DNA from: Rhodamnia argentea
Taxonomy: Eukaryota > Streptophyta > Magnoliopsida > Myrtales > Myrtaceae
Assembly: GCF_020921035.1 (NCBI RefSeq)
Contig: NC_063154.1
Location: forward strand, 30,389,948 to 30,453,947
Reading direction: 5' to 3'
Length of the DNA stretch: 64,000 bases
The notes under the pieces are model-generated. The model was not told the origin of the DNA, searched no databases, and saw only the letters and a program-made list of their open reading frames with translations. Of the stretch, positions 1-11,194 are shown in pieces. Within the stretch, counting starts at the first letter, position 1. Each line of letters begins with the position of its first letter. Position numbers and translations under genes: made by a program.

Positions 1-2994
1 GAATCATTCCCGCATCATAATCAACGGTGGTTAATTAGTTTTCCAACGAGCTATTCATGTTGTACTGTTGGAGAAGGATAGGGAGCTCGAGATATTAGCC
101 GGCCAACAGCAAGAAAAATTATGGGCGAAGAGAGTGTGGTACGTCATTCAATTGTTTCATTAGCTGGCTTACACGAGAGAAATAGTCAAAAAAGGATTTG
201 TGTGCATCATTCCACCTTCCCAAATCTCTCTTTCATGTTTTGCTTTCTTCCTTCACATTCTATGTATCGATATATCTAAAAATGTGACATATGGACTTCC
301 TCGAAAGGTCCTTTGGTCGTAACTTTTGGACACGACCCATTTGCACGATATGACCACCATTCCATATGAGAAATGAATTTTCGAAAAAAAAAAAAAACAA
401 TGGGTATAGTGCGAGAAGATGCATTTATTTCGAATGTTGATTCGAATCGCCACCTGTTCATAATTTGTTCACAAAAATCACGATGTTCTATACGAGCCCA
501 GGCCGAGGCGACAAGAGCTTCAAGTACCATTTATTTTCCTTTTTTCAACGGCGTGAAAAAATCGAACTTATGCCGTGCTCCTAATTTATTCACTAACAAA
601 GCCGATCTTTCATTGCAATTACTTAAATAAGATATTCATGCATGTCAAATAGCAAGCATAGGACTTTAACCTAAACCATTGTTAGATAATCAAATAAATA
701 ACTTTTAAGACGTCGGTTCTCTTTAATGAAATAATCAGTGCTTTATAAATCGAAAGCATGTTTTTTTTTTTTGGGGGCATGGGTTAGTAAATTTGTTAAA
801 TAAAAGTGCGTCTAAGCAACAAATGCTTTAACATGCCCCGTTAATAAGAATCTAGCAAAAACCGCTTATGTGTCATTAATTTTTGTTAAAAGTGCATATA
901 CAATGCTATCGAAAGTCTTAATGCATTAACTGTACTCGCGACATGCAAAATCGATGCTGTAAAAATCGCACATAATTTTATTTTAGTAAGTGTTGTTGGG
1001 ATATTCCTTAAGAAGGAATCGGCAAATAATAACAAGACGACAAATCGAATACGTCCGATGATGAAATTGCTCCTTTATCTTACATCGAATGATGGGGGTG
1101 AGTTCGGGAGGAGCAAAGGAACAGGGAAAAGCTGTCGCGCAGTGGGTGAAAAAATAGGCAAAAAATCTAGGATGACGAACTTTGCCTGGCCACGAGCCAA
1201 ATCCCCCGAACCACACAACAATAATTCAGGAACTTGGTACCGACTCTCCTGGACCACAATGACAAAACACTTTCCTAGACACGCTAATTCATAGATCGGC
1301 CGAATCACAACCGTCATAGGACGAGCGACCGCCTTTGGTACGATCCATCGGACTCGGATCGAGGCGAGAAATTTCCTCCCCAAAGACTGGTATTGTACTT
1401 AGAGTTGTCAAACATGTGGGTCGGGTTGAATATGATCCGACCTATATTAACTCATTTAACCCATTTTGATATATTTTTAAGCAGTATAAATCTTACGACC
1501 CATATCCAATTTAGTCCATATTCGATCCGACCCATGTCACTATAAACACTTATTTTTATTTTTTAATTATACAAATCATCCAAAATATTTTAGTAATATA
1601 ATTTTTACTAAAATTTCATATTACGGATAATTTTTCGGAACTTGGAAGCTGGCCTTTTCTTGGTCCTTTTCGTTCCAACTACAAAAGACATGACATGTGA
1701 CAAAACATGATTTAGTCGAGAACCTAAAATGAAAAAAGATCATTAATGTCCTGAAAATTACAGATGACAATAAGACAAGCCGTGTCCAGTAATTACTTAT
1801 TTAAAGAAAAAACAAAACAAAAAGAAAATCACATGATGCATGCACATTACTGAAACAGACGACTCATGCAAATTAATTAGGTTGCGGTTGCCAACACGTG
1901 TGAAAGTGACGAATCGTGCGAGATTGAAGTCAGCAATTGACCGAACGAACCATCACATTGATATCGATTTGGATATCACTTTGTTTTTTTAACTTTCTCA
2001 AGTCTTCATCAGCCAATTTGCATGGAGGGGACGTCGATGATACATTAAATGTTCCCAGTAAGCAATCGTTAATATTTTTAAAATAATTCATTTTTCGTAA
2101 AATAGATAGAGTCCAAATATGATGTCATCTAATCTTATGTATATCGCTCTATAATTATTAATGATTCATTAGACAATTTATAAAAATAAAAAAGTTCATG
2201 CTTGGATTCTTAATTATAATGTACCTTTTTAAATTTGGCATTACAGTCTCTCTAAAACCCAAGTAAGACGCCTTTTTTTTTTTGCTATATTTTTCTTCAA
2301 TTCCAATTAAAGGAAATCTCCTCCAACTATGCTTTCTTTCATTTCTTTTCTTTTTTTTAAACTATGTTTTTTTTAGTTGGTCGCACGTTATGGCAATCAC
2401 ACACGGCAAAATTAACTCGATTTAAAAGTCTGTAATATTTATATTTGTAATTCGTCAATCGAATATATGGTTAACCATGTTTAAATTAATAGGTTAATCG
2501 TTTCTGCAATAACCGAATTCGTCAGATAAAAAACGGTTACTAAGGAAAGATACGGAGAAACTGATCCGAGGTTAGAGTGGGTGAAATAGAGAGAGGGGGG
2601 ACACACACAAGTGGCGAAAAGATTTTGTTTTACCGATTACTATATTGTGTAATTTCATCTTTTTTTCCTTAATTTTAGGAAGCAAAAAATGGCATCGGAA
2701 ACAGAAGAAGAAAAACGGCCAAGGCGGCAAAATAAGAGCAATTGAGGTGGAAATTAAATTCAATAATTCGAAGGCGAGTGTCAAGTGCTTGACGCGGCGG
2801 CGCGTGGGAGGAGTCGGCACACAAGCCGACAACCTCGGGGTCAACACTCAAGACATTTTGGGTAGCCCTCATTATCGTTCCTTTGACTTTTCATTTTCTT
2901 TTAGTGTTTTACACGTGTCGGCTTCTCGTACACTCATTGGGTGTGTCCCCTTTAAGTTGATCCCCAATCCAATCCTCAATGAAATTCTTCGGAT

Positions 2995-3440
2995 ATGTAT
3001 TTAGGTTAATACCATTAAAAATCTCAAACCTATGCCTCTATAATATTTTCAGAATTGATTTCCATCTCACCAAAAAAAAAAAATTAAACCGATGCATCTA
3101 TGACACATTCACTCTCAAACTAATTTTTCTTCTTATGAAAAATCAGAAACAAGTACCATCGATCCAAATCTACCCTACATTAGACTTGTATACGTGTCAA
3201 CACGTTGCGCGAATAGCTGCAAGATAGATTTTCGACACATGTACCGACAATATGCATTTTAAAGGGATATTGGATAGAATACTAACGAATGATAAATGTG
3301 GGTTGGGCGTAGCAATTTGCAATTTTTGTGAGAAATAAAAATTAATTTAGATTAAATGTATCGTGAAAGTACCGCTTTGAGATTTTTAACGGTATTAACC
3401 CTGTCTATTAAGATCGATCTGTTAATCTAGCGTATAAGCT
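2995..3440. repeat. Dispersed repeat with 'TTAATACCATTAAAAATC' ends
   Basis: The block opens with GGTTAATACCATTAAAAATC and closes with an inverted version (gatttttaacggtattaacc), with several internal 'AAATC(T)AAACC.ATGCAT' units. The same block is at 18,915-19,330 in copy B. Related sequence is at 11,195-11,535, 16,690-17,265 and 30,495-30,620. Inverted ends suggest a non-autonomous DNA transposon, but no clean target duplication was found. Confidence 0.5.
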
Positions 3441-3510
3441 TTACCCGATAATTTTGCTACCCAGGCTCACAGGTGAACAAGATAGAGAGATAAATTGGAC
3501 TCATAAAAGA

Positions 3511-3912
3511 AGGGATAATTACAAAAATGATCTATGAACTTTGGTCTAATGTACAATGTAGTTTCTGATTTTAGCCAAATATGTAATGTTCTCCCTTAAA
3601 CTTTTAATGTGTTCGATGTAATCTCTGAATTTTTAGTATATGTCTAGTCCATGAATTAGACAAAAATGTCAATAGTTTTCTTAAGTTGAATTAATACGAC
3701 AACATCGAACTTTATTTTTTTACATATCTTAAAGATTAAATTGAACATGTATCCAAAATTTAAGGATCGCATCAAACAAATTAAAAGTTCAAAAACTACA
3801 TTATACATTAGACTGAAGCTCATGGACAACATTGAACAAATTAATAGTTCAGTAATTGCATTATACATTAAGCCAAAGTTTATAGACCATTTGTGTCATT
3901 TAAAAAAAAAAA
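3511..3912. mobile_element. MITE-like foldback element in copy A
   Basis: The left arm (around 3,525-3,565, 'ATCTATGAACTTTGG..TAATGTACAATGTAG') is matched in inverted orientation by the right arm (around 3,850-3,900), giving long imperfect terminal inverted repeats and no coding capacity. It occupies the place where copies B and C carry the 'AAGGATAAGTTTGGTCC' segment. A related, more decayed element surrounds the MITE at 20,748-21,116. The exact ends and target duplication were not resolved. Confidence 0.5.
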
Positions 3913-5818
3913 AATTGATTAGGATGAAAATTTGAGCATAGCATGGGGCGGTCGAAGTTGATTGAAAATGTCGATATCGTGAGTCGATAACGTCTTGGGT
4001 TCGAGCCTTCGCAATTGTTATGTAGTCATTAAGATTCGGCTATCGACATCATTCGAGTTGTCGGTTGGCACTTCAAAGAGATTATGTCTCGAGGAATTCA
4101 TCCCCACCGATGATTTGCTTGAATCGTTTTTCATGCATGCATTCCATGCACGCTCGGCAATAATTTTGACGGGCCTGTTGATGTGGTCTTATAACCGACA
4201 CCGTATCGATCATTTGTCTATACGTTCTATTCCACAAAATAGCAAAGCCAAAAAAAAAAAAAAACAGTTTTTTTCCCGAAAAGCATATTCTAAATAATAT
4301 ATATATAAACGTAGAGTGAAATCTAAAGATAAATAAAGTATTAAGGACCTGGATCGGGTTCTCTAGTAGTAAAATAGAATGTTCCAATCATTATCGGTAG
4401 AAAATCGACATGTGAGAGAATTGGACTAGTATAATGCAAATACAGGACCCTTCCCTCGCTATAGTCACAACAGCGTGATTGATTTGGCCGTGATATGGCA
4501 ATAACGTGTCGACCGATAAGTTAGGTTTAGAGATACATGGGGCCGATTTGGATCAAATTGGGACATTCTATCGTCCTTGATTCGAGAAAAGTTGTTATTC
4601 GTTTGGTGCTACATGATCTACATGTTACATCCGGATATTATGAAGTTAGGTATGGGAGGTAATGAGGGTAGGAGTCGAAAAAGGGAGGATGGATTTGAAC
4701 CGCGAAACGAGCCATCGAGGATCCATTGGAAAGCATGTCTAATAAGACAAAGCCTCATATGTAACTTAGACTCAATTTAGATTCTACACTCTTTTTTTTT
4801 ATAATTTGCTCGTTCCATTTCATTTTTTTTCCTAATATAAAAACCGAATTCTTCCTAAGAATCATTTTTCAAACTCAACATACATTTTTTAAAATATATA
4901 TTTTTCATTTTTTTCATCCAAACTCTTTTTCCTTCTTAATAGAGCATATTTTCAGTTCCGGCAAAGGTTAGAGAACGACTCCATCGGGTCAATGCCATGT
5001 CTCGGCCACGACAGACCCATTCACTGGTTTTAGCAAGTAGGGAATGATATAAATTAAACGATCACGCATATTATAAAATCGAAATTGCTTAGAGTTTATT
5101 ACATTCGAATTTAAAGATTTGCTTAAGCGACTAGGTTTTAGGTAGCAAGTGCACACCTTTTAATTATGACATATTGTCATAATAACGAAATTACAAAAAG
5201 AAATACTAAACCTATTGCAATTATGCCAATTTAATCCTTTTTTTTTTCGATTTAGTGTTAAATCTTTTATATTGTGCTAAGTATGTTCACCCGGCCAATT
5301 TTGGCCGGTCGGCGTTGACGTAGATGTTGTCCGGTGCTGGCCATCCGGCGATGCAGTATTTTAATATTTTTTATATTTTTATATTCTTTTTTTTCTTCTC
5401 TCTCCTTCCTCTAGCCGGTCACCAGACCTTGACGATCAACCAGAGGCGACGATCGTCTATGTCGACCTCGCCAACCCGGATCTAGCAAGGCTTGGCCTTG
5501 CGTAGCCACGATAAGGTGAGCCGCGCTCGGCCATGGTGAGGAGGAGATAGAGTAAAATTTGGGTTGAAGCTGCAAAGCAACTCCTATGAAGATGACACTA
5601 AAGGGTGATTTTGCATAAGGGAACTCAGCCATTACTTTGAGGAGGCTTCTTTGATTGGCGATGAGCCTCACCATGGCTGGGAGAGGCTCGACCTTGCTCG
5701 ATCCGGGATGGCGAGGGCAAACTTTGCCTAAGGTCGGCGAGCTCAACTTCAACGGTCATCCGGCTACCGGGTGGAGGAAGGAGAGGGAAGATAAAAAGAA
5801 AGAAAATAAAATAAAAAA

Positions 5819-7186
5819 GGGATAATGTCAAAAAGGGCCCCAACTACACTTATTTTCTCAATTAGGGGCCCGAAGTGCAACTTGATTTAAAAAGGGGCCT
5901 GAAGTGCCTCCTTCCGATTCAAACAAGGGCTCGAATGGGGAGACTTTCGTCTTTTTACATTTTGTGATTTTTTCCCTTTTTCCTTTTCTTTTTTTCCTTT
6001 TTCTTTCTTGTTTCCTTTTGTTCCCTTCCTTGTCGCCGGTGGGTGTGGACCGAGCGGCCGCGAGGGCTTGCCTCACTCGGCTCGGACGAGGGTCGGTTTC
6101 ACGGCGTTTTTCAGGGGATTTTTCCTATAACCGAAGATGGATAGAGAGAGATTTCACCGACTACGCTCGCTCCGGTTCTTGCCCTACCCGTCACCGATGG
6201 CTCTTCCGTGGATCTCCGCATCGGGCTCCTCTCCGCCCCGCCCGCCGCCGGATGGTGATCCGTCGACGCCTTCGGATCGTCCGGCCTCAACTTCATGAGT
6301 CTCATCCTGGGGACATTCATCGTTGCCACGATATTACCGTTCTTGTGGAGTGAGTTAGGGTTAGGCTAGTCGGAATCTAGCGAGAGGCGGTGGAGGTCCT
6401 CGAGCTCATGATTGGAGGAAGACGAAGAAGACAGCGAGTGACACGAAGAGATGGAGATGGACTCGCCGTCGGAGGATTCTCTTAGCAACGGGAGGCTGAT
6501 ATTTGAGGCATCGAAGGTAGATTTGGAGCTGCGGTGGAGAAAATCATCACCGATTTGGACGTAGATTGGGTGTTCTTTCGATTGGACTCAGCACGCTTAG
6601 GGTTTTGATTTTGGTACAACTTCTTGAGGTAGAGGAGCTCCTTCCAGCGGCCGGAGTTCATCTTGATCCTCCGGTTGCGCTCGGAGTTGTTCTCTGGCGA
6701 CCGGAGGCTCGCCGCACAGGGCGCTTCCAATGGCGGCTCCGCGGCGGAGAGCTAGAGCGGGATGATTTTCTTGTCGGAGAAGAGCTCGTCGGCCGAGAGC
6801 ATAGCGATCGCATCTTTGAGGCAAAACTCTAAGTCTCCCTCGGGGGGCCGGGGGGACCCCCTACGCATCCGTTGCGGGACGAGGTGGGAAGGCGATCGGC
6901 TTGGGCGAGGGGTCGCCGTCGGGGAAGTCGCGGCTAAAAGAGGTGCGGGGGCTGAACCATCCGTACGCAGGTGCAAGGAAAAGAGGAAAGAAAAAAAAAA
7001 GGGAAAAAAGAGAAGGAAAAAGGGAGGAAAAAAAATCTCAAAATATAAAAAGACGAAAGTGCCCCCATTCGGGCCCTTGTTTGAACCGAAAGAAGGCACT
7101 TCAAGGCCCCTTTTTAAATCAATTTACACTTTGGGCCCTTAATTGAGAAAATAAGTGTAGTTGGGACCCTTTTTTGGCATTTTCCC
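5819..7186. mobile_element. Inner Mutator-like (Pack-MULE-like) element, 1.37 kb
   Basis: It starts GGGATAATGTCAAAAAGGG and, read inward on the other strand, ends GGGAAAATGCCAAAAAAGGG. The terminal inverted repeats run about 150 bp and are nearly identical. It is flanked by a perfect 9-bp direct repeat AATAAAAAA (5,810-5,818 and 7,187-7,195), as expected for Mutator superfamily insertion; the repeat is low-complexity, so the match alone is weaker evidence than the long inverted repeats. There is no transposase. The GC-rich interior contains gene-like fragments (see 6,482-6,835), and at about 6,285-6,350 a plus-strand hydrophobic stretch (SLILGTFIVATILPFLW). Capture of host gene pieces is known for Pack-MULEs; here it is inferred. 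Confidence 0.75.
6482..6835 (-). pseudogene. Captured host-gene fragment inside the Pack-MULE
   Basis: One minus-strand reading frame runs from DLEFCLKDAIAMLSADELF through SDKKIIPL, meets one in-frame TAG, then continues in the same frame through RSPENNSERNRRIK and GRWKELLYLKKLYQNQN to a stop. The 'ADELFxxGKIxPL' pattern followed by a basic 'RWKxL' segment resembles plant DUF1645 / kinase-regulator-like proteins from memory; this is inference, and a protein search would decide it. The fragment has no own promoter or complete ends, and lies wholly inside the element at 5,819-7,186. Confidence 0.45.
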
Positions 7187-9119
7187 AATAAAAAACTAAC
7201 AAAATATTAAAATATTATATCACCGGACGATGGAAGCAGGTCGGCGTCCACGTTATTGTCGGCCGATCAAAATTAGTCGAATGGTTGAATTGGCATAGTT
7301 ATAAAATATTTAGAATTGAATTGATACAAAATAATTTAAAATTGAATTGGCACAATTATAATAAGTTTATGATTTTTTCAATAATTTTCCCGACTTCAAT
7401 CCATCCATAATTTCTTTTTCTTTTATCCACCATCTCATCGCGTGGTTATTTTATTTTGAAGCATATGATTCAGGCTTACATCGGCGGACAACACAATCAT
7501 TAACATTTTTTTTTTAGTTTAAATAGGAGAATGTCATTATTGCAATGTTAATGCTCTACAGTTAAGTGTCTATTATATTATATAATTTTATTCAGAAAGC
7601 ACATAATTTTTTTATCTGCGTGATCAAATGGCCACCATCCCATCGTGACGTGGACAGGTCCCAATTATTGGTCCGTATAGACGAACATATCCTTGGATCG
7701 GGCGAGTCAAATTAAATTATTGGTTCTTTCGTAGGTAGGCGTTGAAATGGCTTCTCTTCATGGATAGGTTTGGCTTTGTCGTGACTCGCGGCACTGTCAA
7801 GTGTCGAGTTATAGTGTCGTTGAAAATGGTGATTCTAACGCTCAACACTGAAAAAGATTAGACGAAACATGACAAATTCGTGGGTTGGGTTTTGACTTTT
7901 GATTCGAGGTGAGCAGTCGGACCGGTGTAACCCAAAAAAATCGAACCGGACGGGATCTTATTTGACCGATCCCGATTCCAAGCTGATTCGTGCGAGGACG
8001 GGCTCGAATCTCGAGTAAAGAATACGGAAACCGACCAATGACCGGTATAATCGACTCCGAATGTCCTATGTGATTTTTAAGACCGGTTCTCGGGGTAAAA
8101 CTTGATTCGAAAGTTTTGAATTGGTTCGAGAACTCTAATCATGCAAGTTTTCTGTAATGAAATTGAGCATTCCGAGGCAAATAGGTAACGGAGAACCGGC
8201 TTTGATAGGGTAAATTTCAGGTTCATTCTCCGTAGGATAGCAATATTACATAATTCTTTGATTAATATAACCACCTAGAGTATATTCGAGGTTCGAGCTA
8301 GCTATGATAATTCGACTAGAATAATGATCCTTCGACGGTATAATGTTTGCTCGGGATGAGGGACCCGTTATATTATTAGGATCCATGCCTTTTAAGTCCA
8401 TTTTTTTAATTTTAGCCACACCTTTAATATTCATCAAAAATTAAGTCGATTTTTTTATTTTTTAATTTTAGCCCCACCTTTATAGTTCAATCAGTGACCG
8501 AGTTAGGAATTTTTTTTTCCCTTTGGGAGGCCGAGATTTTGATTATGTTACAGTTTATATCTTTCGTTAATTTTTGTTTTGACAAGTATCAAAGAAAGCC
8601 AACTCAATAAATCAGTAAAGAAGAACAGTAAAATTAGAAGAACTTGGCTAAAAACGAAAAATCCCATCAAAATAGAACAAATATGCCAGATAAAATACGA
8701 TTAACATGTCAAATTTAACCGACTCTTTCATCAGTTTTCTTCTTTTTATTATCTCGAGTGATATAAGCAGAAACTATATGCGTGTTACTTCTATCAAATA
8801 GAAAATATAACAAGTAGAAAAAGTAGATGCAATTACGATGTCTTTTTCTCGACGAACTTGACGGAAATGGCTCGCCATGTCTAGATCGCCATATCGGCAA
8901 ATGACAGAGGACGATCGATCCGAATGGTTATGCCGAAATTTCACGTAAAAATCTAGTACTGTATTGAAACAATTAAGAGATTTAGGACTTTAGTTGGAAT
9001 CCATACAATAGGGTTACAACCGAAATTGCAACTTTTCCATATTGATATCAGTCCACCCTATATTGTAAATACCTTCAAATTTGGAAATATATTCGATTTG
9101 ATAATTTGATTTTAACACA

Positions 9120-9305
9120 TACCTAATACAGTTGTAGTAGCTTTATGAAGGATAAGTTTGGTCCCGGATATTTTTGTACCCCTTTAAATGCCCATCTGTG
9201 GGCGCGCCTCGGTAACTATCATCTCTCTCCATTTATCAGCCTTTGCCACACCACCTTCTCATGACATGGTTTAGCTTGATTTCAACGCATGTGATGAATT
9301 GTAGA
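9120..9305. repeat. Partial extra piece of the duplicated segment
   Basis: 'AGCTTTATGAAGGATAAG' through 'TTAGCTTGATTTCAACG' matches copy B (19,420-19,620) and copy C (25,450-25,650) in the same orientation. Copy A lacks it at the expected place near 3.5-3.9 kb. It is interrupted on the right by the hAT MITE at 9,314. Confidence 0.6.
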
Positions 9306-9313
9306 CCGGCGGC

Positions 9314-9504
9314 CAGACGTGGCCGGTTCCGATTCCTAAAAAAGTAGAATCGAAATCGGCCCTTCGGTTCGAAACTGCCGGATCCTAGGCCCAATGACTC
9401 TTTTACCCCAAGCCTCTTTCCTTTTTTTTTTTTTTTTTAAAGACGAGTCGGAACTAGCCCGAAACTAGCGATTCCAGGCCCACGGTTTCATTTGACCATG
9501 TCTA
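9314..9504. mobile_element. hAT MITE, 191 bp
   Basis: The element begins CAGACGTGGCC and ends GACCATGTCTA, so its short terminal inverted repeats are (C/T)AGAC(G/A)TGG(C/T)C. It is flanked by a perfect 8-bp direct repeat CCGGCGGC (9,306-9,313 and 9,505-9,512), the duplication size of hAT transposons. The interior has 'CGGTTCC' motifs, 'GACTCTTTTACCCCAAGCCTC' and a T-rich run, as in the related copies at 13,950-14,148 and 52,366-52,671. Non-coding. Confidence 0.85.
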
Positions 9505-9512
9505 CCGGCGGC

Positions 9513-10024
9513 CGATGGAACGAATTTGGAGGCCGGGGAATCAAGCGAGAGAAAAGGAATGGGCGATAAAATATTTCTATTTTTCATTTTTATTCGGAAT
9601 TTATTTCTAAATTATCTTGAAAATAAAAAATGAATTTGTTTTTTTAAATGAATTTTCATTTTAAATCTATTTCTGAAAATAAGTTATTGTTCGCGCCCTC
9701 GGAGGAATAAATTACAACAAGAAAGATCGAATTTATAAACTCTTCATATCCATGCGAATATAAACTTTCCATATATATATATATATATTCTATTTTTCCC
9801 TTTCTTAAATACATTTCACACTCCTACCAGAGCAGGCGCCAAAGAAAAATTTAAAAAAAAAAAAAAACTCCAAAGGAAGATAAGTGGGCTCATCTTTATC
9901 CCACATCCCTCGAACCCCGCGACACCCAACACTGACCGTGACCGTCGCTAATTCTCGGCCTAAACCCGGTCCGAATTGAACCGAGCCGGGTTCGATTCGG
10001 GTCACTCGGTCAACCGTGAACCGA
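9513..10024. other. Intergenic, AT-rich MITE remnant
   Basis: About 9,570-9,700 carries 'TTTCTATTTTTCATTTTTATTCGG' style sequence related to the ends of the elements at 11,774-12,390 and 40,771-41,387, plus an (AT)n run at about 9,772-9,788. No gene is seen. The part next to 10,140 should include the 3' untranslated region of the EXORDIUM-like gene. Confidence 0.4.
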
Positions 10025-10139
10025 CTCTAGACAGAGTTTTGATACAACAGTAACAGTAAAGTGAAGTGAACCACCCGGACGATATGCACAGACCGTACAT
10101 GGATGATGATGATCTTTCTCCTTTGTCGACGTGGCCCGA

Positions 10140-11024
10140 TCACACGAGGGTCTTGCACGCGGACGTCTCCGGGTCCCACATCGCCGGCAACAGGAACTTC
10201 CGGCCGCCCATCCCGTGGGCGTTGTAGCTCGCCCCGGTCACCTTGTCCACCAGGAGCCGGCCCGGATAGCCTGGGTACGCACCCGACCCGTATATCCCCG
10301 TGCACGCCGACACGGCCTCCAGCGGCGCTTCCGCCGACCCCTGGAAGTACCCGCTCCGGAACGGGTTCGTGACAGCGCCGGCGAGGAGCGTCGCCAGGTT
10401 GATCACCATGCCGTCTACCCCGACGTCGCCGCTCGGCGCCACCAGGGGCGGCGACTGCGGGCCGTACATGGGCTGGTGGAACGGCCAAGCGCACTGACCC
10501 GGGCACTGCGTCTCCGAGTTCCCGACCCACACGAACGCGGACCCGGGCCTGGACGACCCGTGCGACCCGCACCGCATGCAGAACCCATCAACGGCGACGT
10601 CCGCCGCCGTGAGGACGACGGTGATGGTGCCGGGAGCGGCGTTGAACTTCCCGGCGAGGGCGCGGAGGTGGCGGTCCTTGAGGGACTTCCCGAGGGTGTA
10701 CGCCCCGTGGAGGGCCTGCCGTCCGACAACAAGGTTGGAGCTGCCGCCCTTGTACTTCTCGGTGGTGCGCCACCAGGACGCGGCGGAGGGGGTTGGGGAG
10801 CGGGCGAAGCCGAGGGAGCGGATGAAGTCTACGATGACGGATCGCTGGGTGGGGGTGAAGCGACCGTACCAGACGAGGTCGACGGTAATTTTGCCCTTCA
10901 GAAGAGCTCCGTTGTGGTACTTGAGAACCAGGGGCTGTTCCTGGACCAGAGCGGCTGCGGCGGAGGAGATGAAGCACGAGAAGAGGAGGAAGAAGAGAGA
11001 GAGAGCGAGGGAGTGAGAAGCCAT
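10140..11024 (-). CDS. EXO-like: EXORDIUM-like / phosphate-induced protein 1 family
   Basis: A complete, intronless 294-aa reading frame with an ATG start and TGA stop. Residues 1 to about 25 form a signal peptide (hydrophobic LALSLFFLLFSCFISS followed by an alanine-rich cleavage region), so the product is secreted, probably to the apoplast. The rest is the phosphate-induced-1 domain typical of EXO/PHI-1: YHNGALLKGKITVDLVWYGR, FTPTQRSVIVDFIRSLG, a cysteine-rich centre (FCMRCGSHG, CPGQCAWPFHQP) and GVDGMVINLATLLAGAVTNPF near the end. Length agrees with the family (roughly 300-320 aa). EXO proteins are linked to brassinosteroid-dependent growth and carbon-starvation responses in Arabidopsis; the biochemical activity is unknown. 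The coding sequence is much more GC-rich than its AT-rich surroundings. It stands alone between duplicated copies A and B, with a TATA box 79 bp upstream of the ATG. It could be any EXO/EXL paralogue. Confidence 0.93.
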   Translation of the reverse strand: MASHSLALSLFFLLFSCFISSAAAALVQEQPLVLKYHNGALLKGKITVDLVWYGRFTPTQRSVIVDFIRSLGFARSPTPSAASWWRTTEKYKGGSSNLVVGRQALHGAYTLGKSLKDRHLRALAGKFNAAPGTITVVLTAADVAVDGFCMRCGSHGSSRPGSAFVWVGNSETQCPGQCAWPFHQPMYGPQSPPLVAPSGDVGVDGMVINLATLLAGAVTNPFRSGYFQGSAEAPLEAVSACTGIYGSGAYPGYPGRLLVDKVTGASYNAHGMGGRKFLLPAMWDPETSACKTLV

Positions 11025-11102
11025 TGGCGTGGCCTCGAAGCTTTAAGAGAGAGAGTGAGAGAGGAGAGAGAGAAGTGGGAAACAGAATAGAAGAGAGGGG
11101 GG

Positions 11103-11110
11103 TATTTATA
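11103..11110 (-). promoter_or_regulatory. TATA box of the EXORDIUM-like gene
   Basis: On the minus strand the sequence reads TATAAATACCCCCC, 79 bp upstream of the ATG. Between it and the ATG is a strong pyrimidine patch on the coding strand (CT/TC repeats, 11,040-11,100), common in plant core promoters and leaders. Confidence 0.65.
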
Positions 11111-11194
11111 GTGTGAAGAGGACGAGAGGGAGACAGCTGTGAGAGAGCTAAGTATTTCGCATATGTCCCTGTGAGTCTTGAGACTTGTGATTTT

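Larger units (their letters stand above)
5186..7391. mobile_element. Outer Mutator-like element, split by an inner insertion
   Basis: The arms at 5,186-5,370 and 7,200-7,391 are imperfect inverted repeats sharing 'CTAAACCTATTG', 'TGCCAATT', 'AATTTTGGCCGG', a GACGT..GACG core and 'TATTTTAATATTTT'. The same arm family makes the 369-bp MITE at 20,748-21,116. Copies B (22,130-22,190) and C (28,130-28,175) have no insertion here, so it entered copy A after duplication. The interior (5,400-5,800) is GC-rich without a recognisable transposase, so the element is non-autonomous. A second element (5,819-7,186) sits inside it. No clean outer target duplication was seen. Confidence 0.6.
1..8900. repeat. 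Segmental duplication, copy A
   Basis: This stretch has no convincing gene, but long parts of it recur in the same order in copy B (13,861-22,960) and from 2.56 kb onward in copy C (24,794-29,560). Anchor pairs read by eye: 540-770 with 14,860-15,070; 1,020-1,400 with 15,650-16,100; 2,560-2,990 with 17,960-18,430 and 24,794-25,060; 3,920-4,230 with 19,676-20,060 and 25,690-26,070; 4,950-5,160 with 21,945-22,130 and 27,980-28,130; 7,460-7,860 with 22,190-22,560 and 28,175-28,540; 8,270-8,620 with 29,090-29,450. Copy A starts at or beyond the left window edge. The duplicated unit appears non-coding; its short ORFs are not conserved between copies. Confidence 0.75.

Noticed and set aside
10131..11090. 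Long plus-strand open frame (319 codons) opposite the EXORDIUM-like gene
   Set aside because: It is an antisense shadow of a GC-rich coding sequence: the minus-strand frame has the signal peptide and family motifs, while this one is Arg/Gly/Glu-rich with no motif.
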